DNA of 7,981 nt from an uncultured Oscillospiraceae bacterium (GTDB lineage Bacteria; Bacillota; Clostridia; Oscillospirales; Acutalibacteraceae). The position numbers and the translations under genes were made by a program. Below the pieces are notes generated by a model, which was given only the letters and a program-made list of their open reading frames with translations, ran no database searches and was not told the DNA's origin. Below, piece by piece: positions 7,501 through 7,981 of this stretch; the stretch's first letter is position 1; every line of letters begins with the position of its first letter. The stretch is from contig CABVAD010000049.1 of assembly GCA_902496265.1 (NCBI GenBank), positions 1-7,981 of the forward strand, in the 5' to 3' direction.

Positions 7501-7981
7501 GACGGGGAGAGGGTATCGGTCGCGGGGCTTGTTTCGGGCTTTAAGGTGCGCCAGCTTAAGAACAACAATTTAATGGGCTCGGGGTTTATCGAGGGAATCG
7601 ACGGCTCTGTGCCGATAACTGTTTTTGCCGCCGCGCTTTCGGAGTTCCGCCAATTGCTCACCTCAGGCGAGCCGCTTATTATAAGCGGCAGAATTTCCGA
7701 GCGGGAGGACAGGGACTCTGAAATTGTGGTTGATAAGGCCGAGAAAATCCCCGAATCGGCAAAGGGCATTCAGACGGAAAAATACAAAAGCGGGCTTTAT
7801 TTAAAGGTAAAAAATACCAAGTGCCCGGAGTTTGCAAAGGTCAAGGCTGTTTTGGAGCGCTTTCACGGAAACAGTACAGTTTTCATATATTGTACCGAAA
7901 CAAAAAAGAAGCTCGAAGCCCCCGAACGGCTTAAAATCACCCCGTCAGAGCAACTTTTGTTAGCTTTAAGCGGCATTTTAG
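4564..7981 (+). CDS. dnaE: DNA polymerase III alpha subunit, 3' end outside the window
   Basis: Catalytic subunit of a C-family replicative DNA polymerase. I translated the frame to the window edge: 1139 codons without a stop, against about 1160 in E. coli DnaE, so only a short C-terminal piece is probably missing. Domains in order: PHP domain (about 1-280) starting HLHVHTEYSLLDG (5-17); polymerase core with GPGRGSGAAS (354-363), catalytic Asp396 and Asp398 in MPDFDIDF (394-401) and Asp548 in KMDFLGLR (546-553); fingers with YRPGPM (626-631), VYQEQVMQ (666-673), RRAMAKKK (690-697) and FNKAHAAAYS (749-758); helix-hairpin-helix region with NRKALEGLIKSGAMDGL (867-883); internal beta-clamp motif QLNLF (912-916); OB fold from about 983 to 1060; and a C-terminal domain. 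No frameshift is seen. The PHP domain keeps all expected metal ligands. Firmicutes often also have PolC, so whether this is the main or an accessory polymerase cannot be told here. Confidence 0.97.
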   Translation, partial: MDFTHLHVHTEYSLLDGCCRIEQLIDRAAELGQTALAITDHGVMYGVISFYKYALSKGVKPIIGCEVYVAPRSRFDKQKGLDSRYSHLVLLCENNEGYRNLIKLVSLGFTEGFYSKPRIDRELLKKYHSGIIALSACLAGEIPQLLLNGEYEKAKETALWYRDTFGENNYFLELQDHGIEEQGRVNPQIIRISEETGIGLVATNDVHYINHGDFKMHKVLLCIQTGSKITEDNPIEFKTNEFYLKSAEEMAELFGGTPSALTNTAKIAERCNVSFEFGKIKLPRFDIGERDHFEYFREKCLEGLHRIYGENPDKTVTDRLDYELEVINRMGYVDYYLIVADFVNYAKSHGIPVGPGRGSGAASLAAYCIGITGIDPIKYDLYFERFLNPERVSMPDFDIDFCYVNRQKVIDYVIKKYGSDRVSQIVTFGTMAARAAIRDVGRAMDIPYAVCDKTAKLIPQSLGMTIEKAMNGSGELRALYENDPQIKELIDMAMKLEGMPRHASTHAAGVVISDKPIAEYVPLAVNDDAVVTQYTMTALDELGLLKMDFLGLRNLTVIADAQEFIRKKEPGFDIEKIPLDDSDTYKMMGKGLTDGVFQFESEGMKSVLRQFGPQSIEDLTAILSLYRPGPMDSIPKYIHNRHHPEDVRYDTPLLKPILDVTYGCIVYQEQVMQVFRTLAGYSLGRADIVRRAMAKKKHAVMEREREFFIHGEKDENGNVLCCGALKNGVSEETANKIFNDMSSFSSYAFNKAHAAAYSFVAYRTAYLKCRYPSEYFAALMTSMMDSGSKIALYTADLRRQGIKVLPPSVNYSLAGFTPDGKNIRFGLMAVKNLGMGIIERLIKEREENGLYSSVYDFCLRNYSREFNRKALEGLIKSGAMDGLHENRRQMLYNIDGVMAAVDSEKRFSAQGQLNLFDEMGDAVKYEPQRVEEMPKEMLLSLEKEATGLYLSGHPLDGYAGYLSSARLNSAADIAARKCRDGERVSVAGLVSGFKVRQLKNNNLMGSGFIEGIDGSVPITVFAAALSEFRQLLTSGEPLIISGRISEREDRDSEIVVDKAEKIPESAKGIQTEKYKSGLYLKVKNTKCPEFAKVKAVLERFHGNSTVFIYCTETKKKLEAPERLKITPSEQLLLALSGIL

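Overview
The window is one uninterrupted run of six plus-strand genes with gaps of at most 24 bases: hprK (5' end outside the window), a ROK-family glucokinase, murB, rapZ, whiA and dnaE (3' end just outside). No RNA gene, mobile element, CRISPR array, terminator or internal promoter could be supported, and there is no gene-free stretch above 24 bases. It reads as one housekeeping operon. I do not see an undescribed system in it.

Organism: HPr kinase/phosphorylase together with WhiA and a YvcJ/RapZ protein points to Gram-positive bacteria. The order hprK - glucokinase - murB - rapZ - whiA - dnaE is of a clostridial kind. The roughly balanced base composition and the form of the WhiA N-terminus fit a gut Clostridia member, perhaps Oscillospiraceae/Ruminococcaceae. 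That family placement is inference from memory.

Layout: 1-852 hprK (carbon catabolite control); 877-1833 glucokinase (entry of glucose into glycolysis); 1854-2771 murB (peptidoglycan precursor synthesis); 2773-3633 rapZ, with a possible GTG start at 2764 overlapping murB (P-loop nucleotide-binding regulator); 3640-4548 whiA (DNA-binding protein linked to division and envelope functions); 4564-7981 dnaE (replicative DNA polymerase III alpha subunit, 1139 residues visible).

How the genes work together: the cluster ties sensing of glycolytic flux (HprK) and glucose phosphorylation to wall precursor synthesis (MurB), envelope and division regulation (RapZ, WhiA) and chromosome replication (DnaE). 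In many Firmicutes yvcK lies between rapZ and whiA, and an HPr-like gene (crh/ptsH) often follows whiA. Neither is here. The rapZ-whiA joint is only 6 bases and whiA has no visible ribosome binding site, which makes that joint the most interesting place in the window. The other point worth attention is the DnaE PHP domain, which keeps the complete set of nine expected metal ligands and may therefore be an active proofreading exonuclease.
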